Under the pieces are notes generated by a model that made no database searches, was not told the origin of the DNA, and saw only the letters and a program-made list of their open reading frames with translations. Both the position numbers and the translations under genes were made by a program. DNA of 9,424 bases, from NCBI GenBank assembly GCA_900751685.1, contig CAADSR010000329.1, positions 1 through 9,424 on the forward strand, in the 5' to 3' direction. Source of the DNA: Clostridia bacterium (GTDB lineage: Bacteria > Bacillota > Clostridia > UBA1381). Positions 1 through 5,903 of this stretch are shown one piece after another; position 1 is the first letter of the stretch, and each line of letters begins with the position of its first letter.

Positions 1-115
1 CAAACGTGATTTGCGCCACCGGGCCGGTCCCCTCAGCCGATACCGGTAGAACAAAATTACAGGACAAGACCATAATTCCCGCAAGAATACTGGATAATGT
101 TTTTTTTAGATTCAT
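1..115 (-). CDS. Secreted protein, N-terminal fragment (signal peptide only)
   Basis: Only the first 38 codons are in the window; the gene runs off the left edge. The start is the ATG at 113-115, preceded by an AAAGGAG ribosome binding site about 9 bases upstream. The peptide begins MNLKK, has a hydrophobic core at about residues 7-23, and a signal peptidase I type site V-S-A before E28, so the product is very probably exported by Sec. A cysteine at residue 19 (V-L-S-C) makes a poor lipobox, and the later VSA site fits better, so a secreted protein is preferred over a lipoprotein. The residues after the cleavage site (EGTGPVAQITF) do not identify a family. A promoter and long leader lie upstream at 116-315. 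Function is unknown. I am confident that the gene is real because signal peptide, start and ribosome binding site all agree. Confidence 0.8.
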   Translation of the reverse strand, partial: MNLKKTLSSILAGIMVLSCNFVLPVSAEGTGPVAQITF

Positions 116-137
116 CAAACTCTCTCTCCTTTCTCTT

Positions 138-167
138 TTTTACAGCGCTGTAAGCAGAGCTGTAAAA
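138..167. repeat. Inverted repeat and 14-bp palindrome in the leader
   Basis: TTACAGCGCTGTAA (140-153) is a perfect palindrome. A second copy of the half-site at 159-167 (GCTGTAAAA) pairs perfectly with 138-146 (TTTTACAGC), leaving a 12-base loop. It lies just upstream of the ribosome binding site of the secreted-protein gene. It could be an operator for a dimeric regulator or an mRNA hairpin affecting translation. There is no T-tract after the stem on either strand, so it is not a standard terminator. Role inferred only from position. Confidence 0.4.
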
Positions 168-286
168 TACTGAATAGAGCATTGCAGGATATCCTCTGCC
201 AAAGCTCTGATTCAAATACCGCCGGCAAAAGAATGATTCTTCTTTTACCAACCCCCTCCTCCTTTCCTTCTAAAGCTCATATCATA

Positions 287-315
287 ATTATAGTAGTTAT
301 CTGTTCAAAAGTAAA
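287..315 (-). promoter_or_regulatory. Probable sigma-A promoter of the secreted-protein gene
   Basis: On the minus strand a TATAAT -10 box (287-292) lies 17 bases downstream of TTTACT (310-315), which matches four of six consensus -35 bases. Transcription would start near 280 and give an untranslated leader of about 165 bases before the ATG at 115. The surrounding sequence is AT-rich, which makes chance matches more likely. Confidence 0.5.
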
Positions 316-378
316 TATAATTCATAATTATTTTTTTAATTATTTGTGCAAATTATGATCCATAGCTTACCTACTACA

Positions 379-415
379 AAAGCGTGCAAAACCACATGGT
401 GGTTCTGCACGCTTT
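379..415 (-). terminator. Hairpin terminator downstream of the GH31 gene
   Basis: AAAGCGTGCA (379-388) pairs with TGCACGCTTT (406-415), and AACCAC (390-395) with GTGGTT (399-404), leaving one A/C mismatch and a three-base ATG loop. It lies about 30 bases past the GH31 stop codon. On the minus strand the stem is followed by a short T run (CTTTTG), so termination may be weaker than at the other two hairpins in the window. The strong stem and position make it the likely end of the GH31 transcript. Confidence 0.75.
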
Positions 416-447
416 ATAAGGAGGAAAGCAGCCTATCCTACTACATT

Positions 448-2424
448 TTACTTTGTAAAAGCCTCAAGCACATCCGCGCCTGCTTTAGCAAAGGCTATGA
501 ACTCAGAAAGCTCCGCCTTGCAGGATATAAATTGCCCGCCGGTGTATTCTTTTTGATTGGCCGTCCTGATCCACTTCCCTTCCGGGAGATATACCTGCCG
601 TTCTGTCTGCCCCTGCTTGTATATGGGGGCAAATAACAGGTCCGGCCCGAACATATATTGGTCTTCCAGCTCGTAGCACAGCTCATTTTGATAAAAATCA
701 AAAAACATTGGACGCATGACCGGTGTACCGTTTTGGGATGCCTCTTTTGCCTGCTTTAAAATATATGGCTTAAGACGCTCCCGGAGCAAAATAAGCTCCT
801 TTAAGATAGGGTAGTTTTGCTCTCCAAAGGACCATATTTCATTATCACCGCCGCTCACTTCCTTTACCCCCGGATGACGCGGCACGTAATCTGCCGGCTT
901 TTTCCTTGCCCCGTGCAGCCGCATCACCGGACAAAATACGCCGAATTGAAACCATCTTACAATAAGCTCCCGGAAATAATCGCTCTCAATATCCCCTTGA
1001 TGAAATCCCCCGATATCACTGTTCCACCAGGGAATCCCACATACCGCCATAGAAAGCCCTGAAATAATACTTTGATAGAGCGCTTCAAAGGTGGATGGGA
1101 TATCGCCGTTCCAGACAATGGCCCCAAATTTCTGGCTGCCGGGATAACAAGCCCGCGTAAGTGAAACGATCTCTTCTTCCCCTTCGCTTTTGAGCCCGTC
1201 GTAAAACGCTTTTGCATAGTAGTAGGGATATAATAACGCGGTCTGTGCACCGTTGCCAATATGAAAGCGCAGATTTTCAAAATTTTGGGGATGGATCTCC
1301 GGCTCTGCCTCGTCCAGCCAAAAGGTCTTTATTCCATAAGAATAATATGTTTTTTTCATCTGCTCCCAGATGTATTTGCGCGCTTCGGGGCTCGTCATAT
1401 CCACAAAGGTCTGCAGCCCATAAAAATCAAAGATGCCATACTGCCCATTCTCCGTGCGCACAAGCATATTTTGTTCGTCCATCGTTTGATAATTTTTACT
1501 GTTTGGATTGATCGTCGGCCACACCGACACCACAGGGTGTATATTCATTTGCTCAAGCTCCCTGCACATCCCCGCCGGGTCCGGCCATAAGGACGGCTCA
1601 AAATCCCAGTTCCCCTGTTCTGTCCAGTGGAAATAATCAATCACGACCGCGTCTACTGGAATGTTACGTTTGCGGTACTCCCTGGCGACCTCCAATAGAT
1701 CCTCCTGGCTTTCATACCGCAGCTTGCATTGCCAAAAACCAGCCGCCCATTCGGGCATCGCAGGTGAAAATCCAGTCAGCATACAATACTTTTGCATCAC
1801 CGCTGCCGGAGTATCCCCTGTGAATACAAGGTAATCGATTTGATATGCGCTGTCTGCCTGCCACAAGGTATGGTTCTTCGTAAATTCACACCGCCCCGTT
1901 GCCGGATTGTTCCACAAAAACCCATATCCCAATGAGGAATAGATGACCGGCATCGCAGATTTTGTGTTATAATGGACCAGCTCTGAAGAGCATCCTTTTT
2001 TATCAAAATAGCTGCACTGTTCCTGCCCTAGCCCATAGATATGCTCATGGTCCTTTGCTTCAAAAAGGGCTTTTACTGTATAATGGTCCCCTTCTGTGTG
2101 GCGGTAGCAGCGCCCGTTGTCCCCTTCCTCCCGCGTTTTTAGAATTTCTTTGTCTTTTTTAAAAAATGTCATTTGATACCCGCTCCAGGTTTTGCTGATT
2201 TTCACCCGGAGCAACCCATTTTGCAAGATATAGCTCCCTTCCTCGCCTTCAGTGACAACAGCATGCTCCTCCCCGGCAGGCAAAAGCGTCCATTGCTCAT
2301 CAGATAAGATACTGTTCCTTGAGGACCTTACCCGGATGCAGTCCGTTCCATAAGGCTCGATCCGTACAATTTCATTTCGCTTTTGAAATATAATTTTATT
2401 CCCTTCTGATTTGATAACACTCAT
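448..2424 (-). CDS. Glycoside hydrolase family 31 alpha-glycosidase (alpha-xylosidase-like)
   Basis: This 658-residue enzyme should release an alpha-linked sugar (xylose or glucose) from the non-reducing end of an oligosaccharide or glycoside by the retaining GH31 mechanism. Visible family features in order: an N-terminal beta-sandwich region, GLGQEQ (131-136), the barrel strand VIDYFHW (261-267), the nucleophile motif FWLDEAEPE with D371, the acid/base motif WNGD with D441, WWNSDIGGF (466-474), MRLHG (501-505), and a C-terminal beta region. The WLDxxEPE form of the nucleophile motif resembles alpha-xylosidase-like members more than classical alpha-glucosidases, but the substrate is not proven. 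It is somewhat shorter than the E. coli enzyme YicI. No signal peptide is present, so it acts in the cytoplasm. The start is supported by GGGAGGAG 7 bases before the ATG. It is divergent from the AraC-type regulator that probably controls it. Both catalytic acids are intact. Confidence 0.93.
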   Translation of the reverse strand: MSVIKSEGNKIIFQKRNEIVRIEPYGTDCIRVRSSRNSILSDEQWTLLPAGEEHAVVTEGEEGSYILQNGLLRVKISKTWSGYQMTFFKKDKEILKTREEGDNGRCYRHTEGDHYTVKALFEAKDHEHIYGLGQEQCSYFDKKGCSSELVHYNTKSAMPVIYSSLGYGFLWNNPATGRCEFTKNHTLWQADSAYQIDYLVFTGDTPAAVMQKYCMLTGFSPAMPEWAAGFWQCKLRYESQEDLLEVAREYRKRNIPVDAVVIDYFHWTEQGNWDFEPSLWPDPAGMCRELEQMNIHPVVSVWPTINPNSKNYQTMDEQNMLVRTENGQYGIFDFYGLQTFVDMTSPEARKYIWEQMKKTYYSYGIKTFWLDEAEPEIHPQNFENLRFHIGNGAQTALLYPYYYAKAFYDGLKSEGEEEIVSLTRACYPGSQKFGAIVWNGDIPSTFEALYQSIISGLSMAVCGIPWWNSDIGGFHQGDIESDYFRELIVRWFQFGVFCPVMRLHGARKKPADYVPRHPGVKEVSGGDNEIWSFGEQNYPILKELILLRERLKPYILKQAKEASQNGTPVMRPMFFDFYQNELCYELEDQYMFGPDLLFAPIYKQGQTERQVYLPEGKWIRTANQKEYTGGQFISCKAELSEFIAFAKAGADVLEAFTK

Positions 2425-2439
2425 TCTGCAGCTCCTCCC

Positions 2440-2468
2440 TTGACATCGTATTTTTTCTTTATTATAAT
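2440..2468 (+). promoter_or_regulatory. Perfect-consensus sigma-A promoter for the AraC-type regulator
   Basis: TTGACA (2440-2445) and TATAAT (2463-2468) are separated by exactly 17 bases on the plus strand, an ideal housekeeping promoter. Transcription would start near 2475, about 70 bases before the regulator's ATG. The promoter sits inside the 5' leader of the divergent GH31 gene. This suggests strong basal expression of the regulator unless something bound downstream represses it. Confidence 0.7.
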
Positions 2469-2489
2469 AATATCACGGTTAGAAACGCT
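2461..2489 (-). promoter_or_regulatory. Probable GH31 promoter with weak -35
   Basis: On the minus strand TATAAT (2461-2466) is well placed about 37 bases upstream of the GH31 ATG, but the hexamer 17 bases further up is AGCGTT, a poor -35. A good -10 with a poor -35 is typical of activator-dependent promoters, as expected for a gene controlled by an AraC-family protein. The -10 overlaps the -10 of the opposing regulator promoter. Confidence 0.45.
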
Positions 2490-2495
2490 TTTCTA
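2480..2495. promoter_or_regulatory. Inverted repeat, possible operator (degenerate cre-like)
   Basis: TAGAAA CGCT TTTCTA is an inverted repeat with six-base arms. It covers the -35 region of the GH31 promoter and begins just downstream of the regulator's expected transcription start. The CG centre flanked by AAA and TTT resembles catabolite-responsive (CcpA) sites, but the conserved outer G and C are missing. It may be a binding site for the local AraC protein or for a catabolite repressor. This is inferred from symmetry and position. Confidence 0.35.
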
Positions 2496-2543
2496 TCACT
2501 ATATTTACAACAATTATAATTATATTGACGCCGGAGGATCAGT

Positions 2544-3395
2544 ATGGACTATTATGAAACTTTAAAGCACGGGATGCACAGCTTTCCCATCGGCATCCAT
2601 GATACTTCCTGCGGAAACGGATTTGAGTTATACCCCCACATCCACAGGGAGTTTGAATTTCTAGTCATGCAGAAAGGAAGCGGGCTCCTATCCATAGATG
2701 ACCGTTTATATCGGTTAAATGCCGGCGAGGGGATTTTTATCAATTCCTGCGAGCTGCATGTGGGCATTAAGGAAAACCAGTCTGCTTCCGAATTTTTTGC
2801 AGTCGTTTTTGCGCCTGAGATCTTCGGGAGTATGGGGGATGACCTTATCATAAATAACTACGTACTACCCGTCATGGCGGGAAGACAGGAATTTTCAAGG
2901 ATCTATTCTCCAAGCATGAAGTGGCAGCAGGATGTATTAGCCCTGCTTACACATCTCCATCAAGAAAATGGCAAGGCAAGCCTGGGATTTGAGCTGAAGA
3001 TGAAGCACCTGCTACTGGAGCTTTGGCGGCTATGCTTTATCCACAGCAGCAAGAATACCAGTGTCCCCCCGGACCCCGCATTAGAAAATATCAAAAAAGC
3101 CATTGCCTATATCCAAGAGGAATATGCCGCCCCCCTCACTCTGGAGGAACTGGCAAGGTGTGCAAATCTAAGCCAGGGATATTTTTGCCGCCGCTTTTCT
3201 GAAATCGTGCATATGACACCCTTTGAATATCTTTTATGCATAAGGATCGAAAAGAGCTGTTCTATGCTGCTGAATACCCCCTTGCCTGTAGGTGAGATCT
3301 CCCAGCAATGCGGCTTCAACAGCTTCAGTTATTTTTCTAAGCTCTTCAAACAGTTGATGGGCTGCACACCAAGGGAATATAAAGGTAAATTTTAA
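2544..3395 (+). CDS. AraC family transcriptional regulator
   Basis: A 283-residue DNA-binding regulator with the usual layout of a sugar-sensing AraC protein. The N-terminal cupin-like ligand domain spans roughly residues 15-95 and includes the histidine-rich strand PHIHREFEFL (31-40) and a GEGIFIN turn (61-67). The C-terminal double helix-turn-helix spans about 184-283. The first helix-turn-helix includes LTLEELARCANLSQGYF (198-214), and the second VGEISQQCGFNSFSYFSKLF (249-268), followed by the family signature G-C-T-P-R-E-Y. Length and domain order are normal for the family. The start is supported by CCGGAGG about 6 bases before the ATG. It is transcribed divergently from the GH31 gene and converges with the permease gene, so it most likely controls one or both in response to the imported sugar. 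The effector is unknown. Confidence 0.93.
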   Translation: MDYYETLKHGMHSFPIGIHDTSCGNGFELYPHIHREFEFLVMQKGSGLLSIDDRLYRLNAGEGIFINSCELHVGIKENQSASEFFAVVFAPEIFGSMGDDLIINNYVLPVMAGRQEFSRIYSPSMKWQQDVLALLTHLHQENGKASLGFELKMKHLLLELWRLCFIHSSKNTSVPPDPALENIKKAIAYIQEEYAAPLTLEELARCANLSQGYFCRRFSEIVHMTPFEYLLCIRIEKSCSMLLNTPLPVGEISQQCGFNSFSYFSKLFKQLMGCTPREYKGKF

Positions 3396-3397
3396 AA

Positions 3398-3449
3398 AAT
3401 ACCGCACCATTTACAAAGCAGCCGCTGCTTAGTTAAATGGTGCGGTATT
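3398..3449. terminator. Bidirectional terminator between regulator and permease genes
   Basis: AATACCGCACCATTTA (3398-3413) pairs perfectly with 3434-3449, a 16-bp stem. An inner hairpin AAGCAG-CCG-CTGCTT extends it. The stem is preceded by an A run and followed by a T run (TTCTTTTT), so it works as an intrinsic terminator in both directions. It starts right after the regulator's stop and ends 4 bases from the permease's stop, serving the two convergent genes. Confidence 0.92.
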
Positions 3450-3453
3450 CTTT

Positions 3454-4650
3454 TTAGGATAGTGTAACGCGGGCAGAAGATTTCTTTGAAGCATGATAAC
3501 GCAGCAGTGCTACAATGAAAATCACAGGAAAAATAACCGCAAATAAAATCCCTTTTTTCAAATCATCCGAAAACATACTGGACGCGATCCCTGTGACAGT
3601 AGGTCCTATAGAGCATCCTACATCGCCGGCAAGCGCAAGGAAAGCAAACATTGCTGTCCCGCCGCCCCGCATGGCTTCCGCAGCGATACTAAAGGTGCCC
3701 GGCCACATGATCCCTACTGCCATACCGCAGATGCCGCAGCCAATGAATCCAAGCACCGGCAGGCCGGATAATCCTACCAGTAAATATCCCCCAATACAAA
3801 CAATACCGCTAACGGCCATAAAGCGCTCCAAATCAATATTCTTTCCATACTTCCCATAAAACAGTCTGGAGATCCCCATGCATGTAGCAAACAGCATCGG
3901 CCCTGCCAGATCTCCGATTGCTTTGCTGACCCCAATCCCTTTTTCAGCTAAGGTCGACGCCCATTGGCTGACAGCTTGTTCGCTCGCTCCCGCACTCATC
4001 ATCAGTAGCATCATGACCCAGAATATTTTTTTTGACAACAGCTTTCTGATATCTGTTTTTTCAACCGCTTCCTCCTGTGGATGTGATAAAGGCACTTTAG
4101 AAAATAATATTGTATTCACTGCCGGTATCAGCACCCATAGTATAGTCATATATTTCCAGGCCTGTATTCCAAAAGCAGCAAAGAAAATGGTTGAAAACAA
4201 CACGACGCCCACATGCCCCCAGCAATAAAAGGAATGAAGCAGGCTCATCGCGCTCTTTTTATTCTCTGTGGGGCAGCTTTCCATAATCGGGCTGATCAGT
4301 ACTTCGATCAACCCGCCGCCAATGGCATAAATAACTACCGATAATAAAAGCCCCCAATAAGGGTCTGGAAAAAGCTCCGGCAGAGCAGTAAGCCCCAGCA
4401 AACCCGCTCCAGCAAAAATATGCGCAAGCACTACGGATGTCCGGTACCCGATTTTATCCACAAATACCGCCGATGCCAGATCGACTAACAGCTGTACGCC
4501 AAAATTGACCGTGATCAAAAACGTGATTTTAGAAAGCGGTATCCCATAAGAGGCCTGAAAGGTCAAAAATAACAATGGCACAAAATTGTTTACCACTGCC
4601 TGAACGATATAGCCCGTAAAACAAGCATAGACTGTATGCTTATAATTCAA
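3454..4650 (-). CDS. Major facilitator superfamily permease, probable sugar transporter
   Basis: A 398-residue integral membrane protein made almost entirely of hydrophobic helices, consistent with 12 membrane segments. The conserved MFS loop between helices 2 and 3 appears as DKIGYR (65-70), with a related GISRLFYGKYGK (259-270) in the second half. A charged cytoplasmic linker (about 187-208) separates the two six-helix bundles. It is likely an ion-coupled symporter. Linkage to a cytoplasmic GH31 enzyme and an AraC regulator suggests that it imports the glycoside the enzyme cleaves, but a different substrate or an efflux role cannot be excluded. The start chosen is TTG at 4650, with AGGAG about 11 bases upstream; no nearby ATG in frame gives a complete first helix. 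No terminator is seen between it and the upstream hydrolase remnant, so transcription may come from the promoter near 5200. Confidence 0.88.
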   Translation of the reverse strand: MNYKHTVYACFTGYIVQAVVNNFVPLLFLTFQASYGIPLSKITFLITVNFGVQLLVDLASAVFVDKIGYRTSVVLAHIFAGAGLLGLTALPELFPDPYWGLLLSVVIYAIGGGLIEVLISPIMESCPTENKKSAMSLLHSFYCWGHVGVVLFSTIFFAAFGIQAWKYMTILWVLIPAVNTILFSKVPLSHPQEEAVEKTDIRKLLSKKIFWVMMLLMMSAGASEQAVSQWASTLAEKGIGVSKAIGDLAGPMLFATCMGISRLFYGKYGKNIDLERFMAVSGIVCIGGYLLVGLSGLPVLGFIGCGICGMAVGIMWPGTFSIAAEAMRGGGTAMFAFLALAGDVGCSIGPTVTGIASSMFSDDLKKGILFAVIFPVIFIVALLRYHASKKSSARVTLS

Positions 4651-4696
4651 TTACAAATCATCTCCTTTTATGCTCTATCCAATCTGAAGCGCTTTT

Positions 4697-5125
4697 TTAT
4701 TTGTTCTCTATTAGATCAATATCCGTCCCAGGGTCTCCGACCTGCCCGCCGTAAACATTTTTAAGGACATCCTTGCCCTTCATGTCGTTTACGCCCAATG
4801 CGATGATGTATCCCTGCTTTATATTTCCCTTATCAAACAGGTGATTGATATCCTCAACAGGGCTCGTTTTCTCCTCAGCATCTTTATAGAGCTAGAACGC
4901 AGTCAGGCCTCCCCTGGAAAAATTCATCATTTCTATTCCCGTAATGCGCTCAATCTGTTTTCCCCATGAATATTCATAACAGTCCCAATAGCCTTTTTCA
5001 CCGTTATTGTCATACTCAAATTCACCGCTGGAAAGGCTGTCACCAATGCAGCCGATCCTGCGGAATATATTCATCATTCCTCCATCATGCCTTATCTGGG
5101 ATAATGGGTTTTGATCCTTGTTCAT
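4697..5125 (-). pseudogene. SGNH/GDSL hydrolase remnant: internal amber stop and missing C-terminus
   Basis: Reading from the ATG at 5125, preceded by GGGAGG 8 to 9 bases upstream, the first 77 codons encode an SGNH/GDSL esterase-lipase N-terminus. The motif IGCIGDSLSSGE carries the catalytic serine at S30, and MNFSRGGLTA (67-76) fits the second conserved block. Codon 78 is TAG (4892-4894). Downstream the same frame stays clearly homologous: LYKDAEEKTSPVED follows, then ALGVNDMKGK (109-118) with the block III G-x-N-D motif. The frame ends at TAA (4697-4699) after 142 codons, about half the usual family length. The C-terminal block with the catalytic Asp-x-x-His is absent and no continuation is seen before the permease gene. 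So the gene has a nonsense change and a 3' truncation, and the product should be inactive. A sequencing error could explain the TAG but not the missing half. Confidence 0.85.
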
Positions 5126-5186
5126 ACTTTCTTTCCTCCCTATAAAAATACTGGTGCATCATCAATACATGCCATATTTATTTAGT

Positions 5187-5215
5187 ATCATACCACACAT
5201 TGTAAAACCAATCAA
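5187..5215 (-). promoter_or_regulatory. Extended -10 promoter upstream of the hydrolase remnant
   Basis: On the minus strand TTGATT (5210-5215) and TATGAT (5187-5192) are spaced by 17 bases. The -10 is preceded by TGG, an extended -10 element (TG-N). Transcription would begin near 5180, about 55 bases before the remnant's ATG. It may now mainly serve the permease gene downstream, as no terminator lies between them. Confidence 0.6.
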
Positions 5216-5332
5216 TATACCGTTAAATATAATAAAATTCAAATTCCATGATTTTATTTATTCGCTTGGGCTAAGAGACTTTGTCACCAAACAAAACAGC
5301 GTATTTTTCGTCAATTTTCTACAAATATAAGC
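5216..5332. other. AT-rich stretch with no supported gene
   Basis: This segment separates the hydrolase remnant's promoter from the recognisable start of the C-terminal remnant. Open frames here have no ribosome binding site and no recognisable sequence. The frame of the following remnant is open from about 5252 without any ATG. The segment probably holds the junction where the 5' part of that gene was lost. Confidence 0.4.
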
Positions 5333-5805
5333 TGTAAAATTGTCGTTGATTTGGAAAATAAACCGTTAACTTTAGATGATAACTATGTTACTGTATCTGG
5401 GTGGTATTCAGGCCTTCAGATGATTATAAGCGGTAATTTTGAAATCACCGTAAACCCTGCTCCTCCGCCAAGCACTCCACCAGAACAACAGAACCTGCTT
5501 CAACTTGTAGATAGCTCGGGCAACATTGTTACTGAGCTTGCCAGCAAAGCAACGGTACATGCTGAAGCCATATATAACACAACTAAAGCGGAAAAAATAA
5601 GTATATATATGGCGCTGTATGACAAGGATGGCGTTTTAAAGAACATAAAGCTCCGTACACAAGACACTAATAAAGATGCAGCTACCACCCCATCCTTGCA
5701 ACCGGCAGTATTACCTTGCCTGAGAGCATAGATGGCGCATCTATAAAGCTTTTTCTGTGGAATGACGATTTAAACGCATTACATAGTACACTAAAAATCA
5801 TCTAA
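5333..5805 (+). pseudogene. C-terminal remnant of a secreted or surface protein, frameshifted
   Basis: From about 5333 the frame reads as the end of a larger extracellular protein: a beta-rich piece (DDNYVTVSGWYSGLQMIISG), a proline-rich linker (NPAPPPSTPPEQQ), then a domain with ISIYMALYDKDGVLKNIKL. No ATG or ribosome binding site precedes it. The frame closes at the TAG ending at 5731, but the neighbouring frame continues the domain from 5692 (ATGSITLPESIDGASIK, then LFLWNDDLNAL) to TAA at 5803-5805. The shift falls in the C-run at about 5687-5691 and fits loss of one base. The last 100 or so residues resemble the C-terminal domain of the metalloprotease on the other side of the terminator: both have a YDxDGxL strand and a terminal (I/F)LW(D/N)D motif. 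What the full protein was is unknown. Confidence 0.75.
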
Positions 5806-5834
5806 AGCAAATGCTATAGAAATATCCTAATTGT

Positions 5835-5880
5835 AAAAATAGAACTGGCATCGTTTTTCAACGGTGCCGGTTCTATTTTT
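5835..5880. terminator. Bidirectional terminator between the remnant and the metalloprotease gene
   Basis: AAAAATAGAAC...GGC..CG (5835-5853) pairs with 5862-5880, giving a 19-bp stem with only G-T wobbles and an eight-base loop (TTTTTCAA). The A run at the left base becomes a T run on the other strand, so it can terminate transcripts from both sides. It lies 30 bases after the remnant's stop and about 24 bases past the metalloprotease stop. Confidence 0.9.
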
Positions 5881-5903
5881 GTTGGTATGTTATCCTTCTA
5901 TTC

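Noticed and set aside
138..167. Stem-loop as an intrinsic terminator
   Set aside because: No T-tract follows the stem in either direction and it lies immediately upstream of a good ribosome binding site.
346..636. Plus-strand open frame overlapping the GH31 3' end
   Set aside because: It covers the terminator hairpin and antisense GH31 sequence, and the protein looks like nothing known.
4647..4662. Four-codon ATG ORF whose stop overlaps the permease TTG start
   Set aside because: Its ATG directly abuts the GGAG motif, leaving no spacing for initiation from that site; most likely chance.
4685..4698. TGAAGCGCTT resembling a catabolite-responsive element
   Set aside because: The spacing between TG and the central CG is one base too short for the cre consensus and the right half lacks the conserved C.
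5118..5330. 70-residue plus-strand open frame between the two remnants
   Set aside because: AT-rich, covers the minus-strand promoter, no ribosome binding site, no recognisable protein features.
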